Of a stretch of 5,301 nucleotides of DNA, positions 3,438 to 5,301 are shown one piece after another. A model generated the notes under the pieces. That model had not been told where the DNA came from. It saw only the letters and a program-made list of their open reading frames with translations, and searched no databases. The stretch covers positions 1-5,301 of the forward strand of contig CAJKEF010000106.1 of assembly GCA_905198825.1 (NCBI GenBank). Reading direction: 5' to 3'. Numbering within the stretch: position 1 is the first letter of the stretch; each line of letters opens with the position of its first letter. This stretch comes from an uncultured Collinsella sp. GTDB taxonomy: Bacteria > Actinomycetota > Coriobacteriia > Coriobacteriales > Coriobacteriaceae. Made by a program: the position numbers and the translations under genes.

Positions 3438-5301
3438 TTAGCTATCGGAATGGCCAGCCGCCGCCTCGGCGCGCTCGGCATTCCATGCAACAAGCGCCTC
3501 GTGGACCGCTTTGGCGACATCGGCCGGAACGCCTCGAACTTCCGCAATCTCCTGCTCGCTGGCCGCGCGCAAACGCTTCATCGAGCCAAAATGGCGCATG
3601 ATGGCACGCTTTCTAGTGGGTCCCACGCCCGGAACGTCGTCAAGCACCGAAACCGTCATAGCTTTATCGCGCAACTCGCGGTGGAACGTAATCGCAAATC
3701 GGTGGGATTCATCGCGAACCTGCTTGATCAGATAAAGCGAAGCGGAGCCGGTCGGTAGCACGACGGGAGTCTCGTCCCACGGCACGAAAACCTCCTCATC
3801 GGCCTTTGCCAAGCCACAAACTGGTATATCGAGGCCAAGCGCCTCAAGTTGCTTAATTGCAGCGGTCAATTGCGGCTTGCCGCCATCGACAACGAGCAAA
3901 TCGGGGCGCGAGCCAAAGCGCTCGTCCGCCATGCGCTCGGGAGCATAGCGACGCCCCAGAACCTCGGACATCGATACGAAGTCGTTTGCCTCGTCCAATT
4001 CGGCCTGAATTTTAAAGCGACGATACTGACCCTTGTCGGCACGGCCGTTGGTAAATACCACCATCGAAGCGACGGTAAAGGTGCCGTGCAACGTCGAGAT
4101 ATCGAAGCACTCGATGCGCAACGGCGGCGCAGGCAGCGCCAGCGCGCTTTCGAGCTCCAGGAGCGCCTGATTGGTGCGATCGTCAGCATACCCCGTGCGC
4201 ATCATGTAGCGCATGAGGGCATGGCGCGCATTTTTGGAAGCCATATCGAGCAGGCGGTGCTTTTCGCCGCGCTGCGGCCTATGGAGATGGCAAGAGCGTT
4301 CGCGCTTGCCCGCAAGCCACTCCCCCAGCGCCTCCGCATCCTCAAGCTCGACGGAAAGGTTGACCTCAGCTGGAATATCAGCCGTCTCGTCGTAATAGCG
4401 CTTAAGAAAGCCCGATTGAAGCTCTTCCTCGTCGACATCCAGGCCTTTATCGAGGATAAACTCACAAGTTCGAACCGTTCGGCCCTCACGAACGACAAAG
4501 ACACAGGCGGCAGAGATAGTCTCTTCGCGATAGAAGCCGATGACGTCGATATCGACGCTCGATGGAAAAACGACCTGTTGGCGATCGTCCAAGCCCCTAA
4601 TGACTTCCAGACGACGCTTGACGCGCGCCGCACGCTCAAAATCGAGCGTCTCGGCTGCCTCCGTCATCTCGGACGTAAGCTCGTCAACGACATCCTTGCG
4701 ATGGCCCGACAAGAAACGTTCGACACGTTTGACGTTCTTGGCATAGTCGGCAGGGGAAATCGCGCCGACGCATGCGCCCGGCCCGCGCCCGACATGGTAG
4801 TCAAAGCAGGGACGCCCGTTTTGCGCGCAAATCATATTGACGATGTCTTCTTCGCCCTTATGAGATTCGACGATGCGGCGGCAGCGGCGCCATTCCGCAC
4901 AGGATGCCGAGCAAATAGGAATAACCTTGCGTAGCGTATCGATGGTCTCACGCGCCGCACGGCTATCGGTATAGGGGCCAAAATAGCGCGTTCCCGGTTT
5001 ATGACGCTCTCGCGTGTATTTGATAGCCGGAAACAAGTCGCTCTTGGTAATGGCGATAAAGGGATAGCTTTTATCGTCTTTGAGATCGACGTTAAAGTAC
5101 GGATGGTACTGGCCAATCAGATTGCGCTCGAGCACCAATGCCTCGTGCTCGGTCTCCACCACGATATAGTCGAAACTCGCCACCAGCTGCATCATGAGCG
5201 GAATCTTTTGACGCTCGTCCTGCAGCGTCACGTATTGACGCATACGGGCACGCAAGTTTTTCGCCTTACCCACATAGATGACATCGCCCTTGGCATCTTT
5301 C
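3438..5301 (-). CDS. uvrC: UvrABC excision nuclease subunit C (N-terminus beyond right edge)
   Basis: UvrC makes both incisions around UvrB-bound DNA damage in nucleotide excision repair. The frame is open through the right edge; roughly 20-30 N-terminal residues, including the GVY part of GIY-YIG, are outside. Numbering from codon 5300: YVGKAKNLRARM (9-20) is the YIG half plus catalytic Arg; LERNLI with Glu58 and YFN with Asn70 complete that nuclease site. A cysteine region spans about 130-177 and a UVR (UvrB-binding) helix pair about 204-237. The RNase H-like nuclease for the 5' cut has Asp400 (ECFDIS), a probable Asp440, Asp472 (VVDGG) and His533 (ESHRFAI). Helix-hairpin-helix DNA-binding motifs lie at about 552-603 (DVPGVGPTRKRAIMRHFG). 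All expected catalytic residues in view are present, so it should be active. The cysteine region is unusual. It ends in TAA; I see no strong terminator after it. Confidence 0.98.
   Translation of the reverse strand, partial: KDAKGDVIYVGKAKNLRARMRQYVTLQDERQKIPLMMQLVASFDYIVVETEHEALVLERNLIGQYHPYFNVDLKDDKSYPFIAITKSDLFPAIKYTRERHKPGTRYFGPYTDSRAARETIDTLRKVIPICSASCAEWRRCRRIVESHKGEEDIVNMICAQNGRPCFDYHVGRGPGACVGAISPADYAKNVKRVERFLSGHRKDVVDELTSEMTEAAETLDFERAARVKRRLEVIRGLDDRQQVVFPSSVDIDVIGFYREETISAACVFVVREGRTVRTCEFILDKGLDVDEEELQSGFLKRYYDETADIPAEVNLSVELEDAEALGEWLAGKRERSCHLHRPQRGEKHRLLDMASKNARHALMRYMMRTGYADDRTNQALLELESALALPAPPLRIECFDISTLHGTFTVASMVVFTNGRADKGQYRRFKIQAELDEANDFVSMSEVLGRRYAPERMADERFGSRPDLLVVDGGKPQLTAAIKQLEALGLDIPVCGLAKADEEVFVPWDETPVVLPTGSASLYLIKQVRDESHRFAITFHRELRDKAMTVSVLDDVPGVGPTRKRAIMRHFGSMKRLRAASEQEIAEVRGVPADVAKAVHEALVAWNAERAEAAAGHSDS

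Noticed and set aside
3317..3547. 76-codon minus-strand frame overlapping the uvrC 3' end
   Set aside because: Its first half is an out-of-frame reading of conserved uvrC C-terminal sequence; only the last 31 codons fall outside, and these are discussed separately.
3849..4934. 361-codon plus-strand open frame opposite uvrC
   Set aside because: It is the antisense of conserved UvrC coding sequence, whose catalytic motifs are all in the minus-strand frame; it has no ribosome site or domain of its own.
1..5301. CRISPR arrays, tRNA or rRNA genes, insertion sequences, phage genes
   Set aside because: I saw no regularly spaced repeats, tRNA-like cloverleaf, transposase motifs or terminal inverted repeats. 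The window is continuous housekeeping and transport sequence.

Overview
The window reads as ordinary bacterial chromosome. The best guess is an actinomycete of class Coriobacteriia (Collinsella/Olsenella-like). The grounds are moderately high GC, clear AGGAG-type ribosome binding sites, a Tat-type lipoprotein signal on the solute-binding protein, and the flavour of the UvrC protein. This placement is inference; no rRNA or other marker gene is present.

All supported genes are on the minus strand. From right to left in transcription order they are: uvrC (excision-repair endonuclease, N-terminus cut by the right edge); a 365-bp non-coding region; a family-5 extracellular solute-binding lipoprotein of a peptide-type ABC importer; a 157-nt structured gap; a DppB/OppB-type permease; and, 3 nt further on, a DppC/OppC-type permease cut by the left edge. 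The binding protein captures substrate outside the membrane and the two permeases form the channel. The ATPase subunits are not in the window and would be expected beyond the left edge.

The genes are conventional families, and no new multi-gene system is visible. The more interesting material is between them. The region upstream of the binding-protein gene is dense with symmetry: a 9+9 bp dyad, two 11-bp palindromes sharing a CAACTTG core on either side of a candidate -10 box, three copies of a CGATAYATAC 10-mer, overlapping back-to-back -35 hexamers and a GC-rich leader hairpin. The binding-protein/permease gap holds four consecutive stem-loops, a layout that could let the binding protein be made in excess of the permeases. 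UvrC carries an unusual cysteine region, with an insertion and one expected cysteine replaced by glycine. All regulatory assignments are read by eye from sequence and untested.
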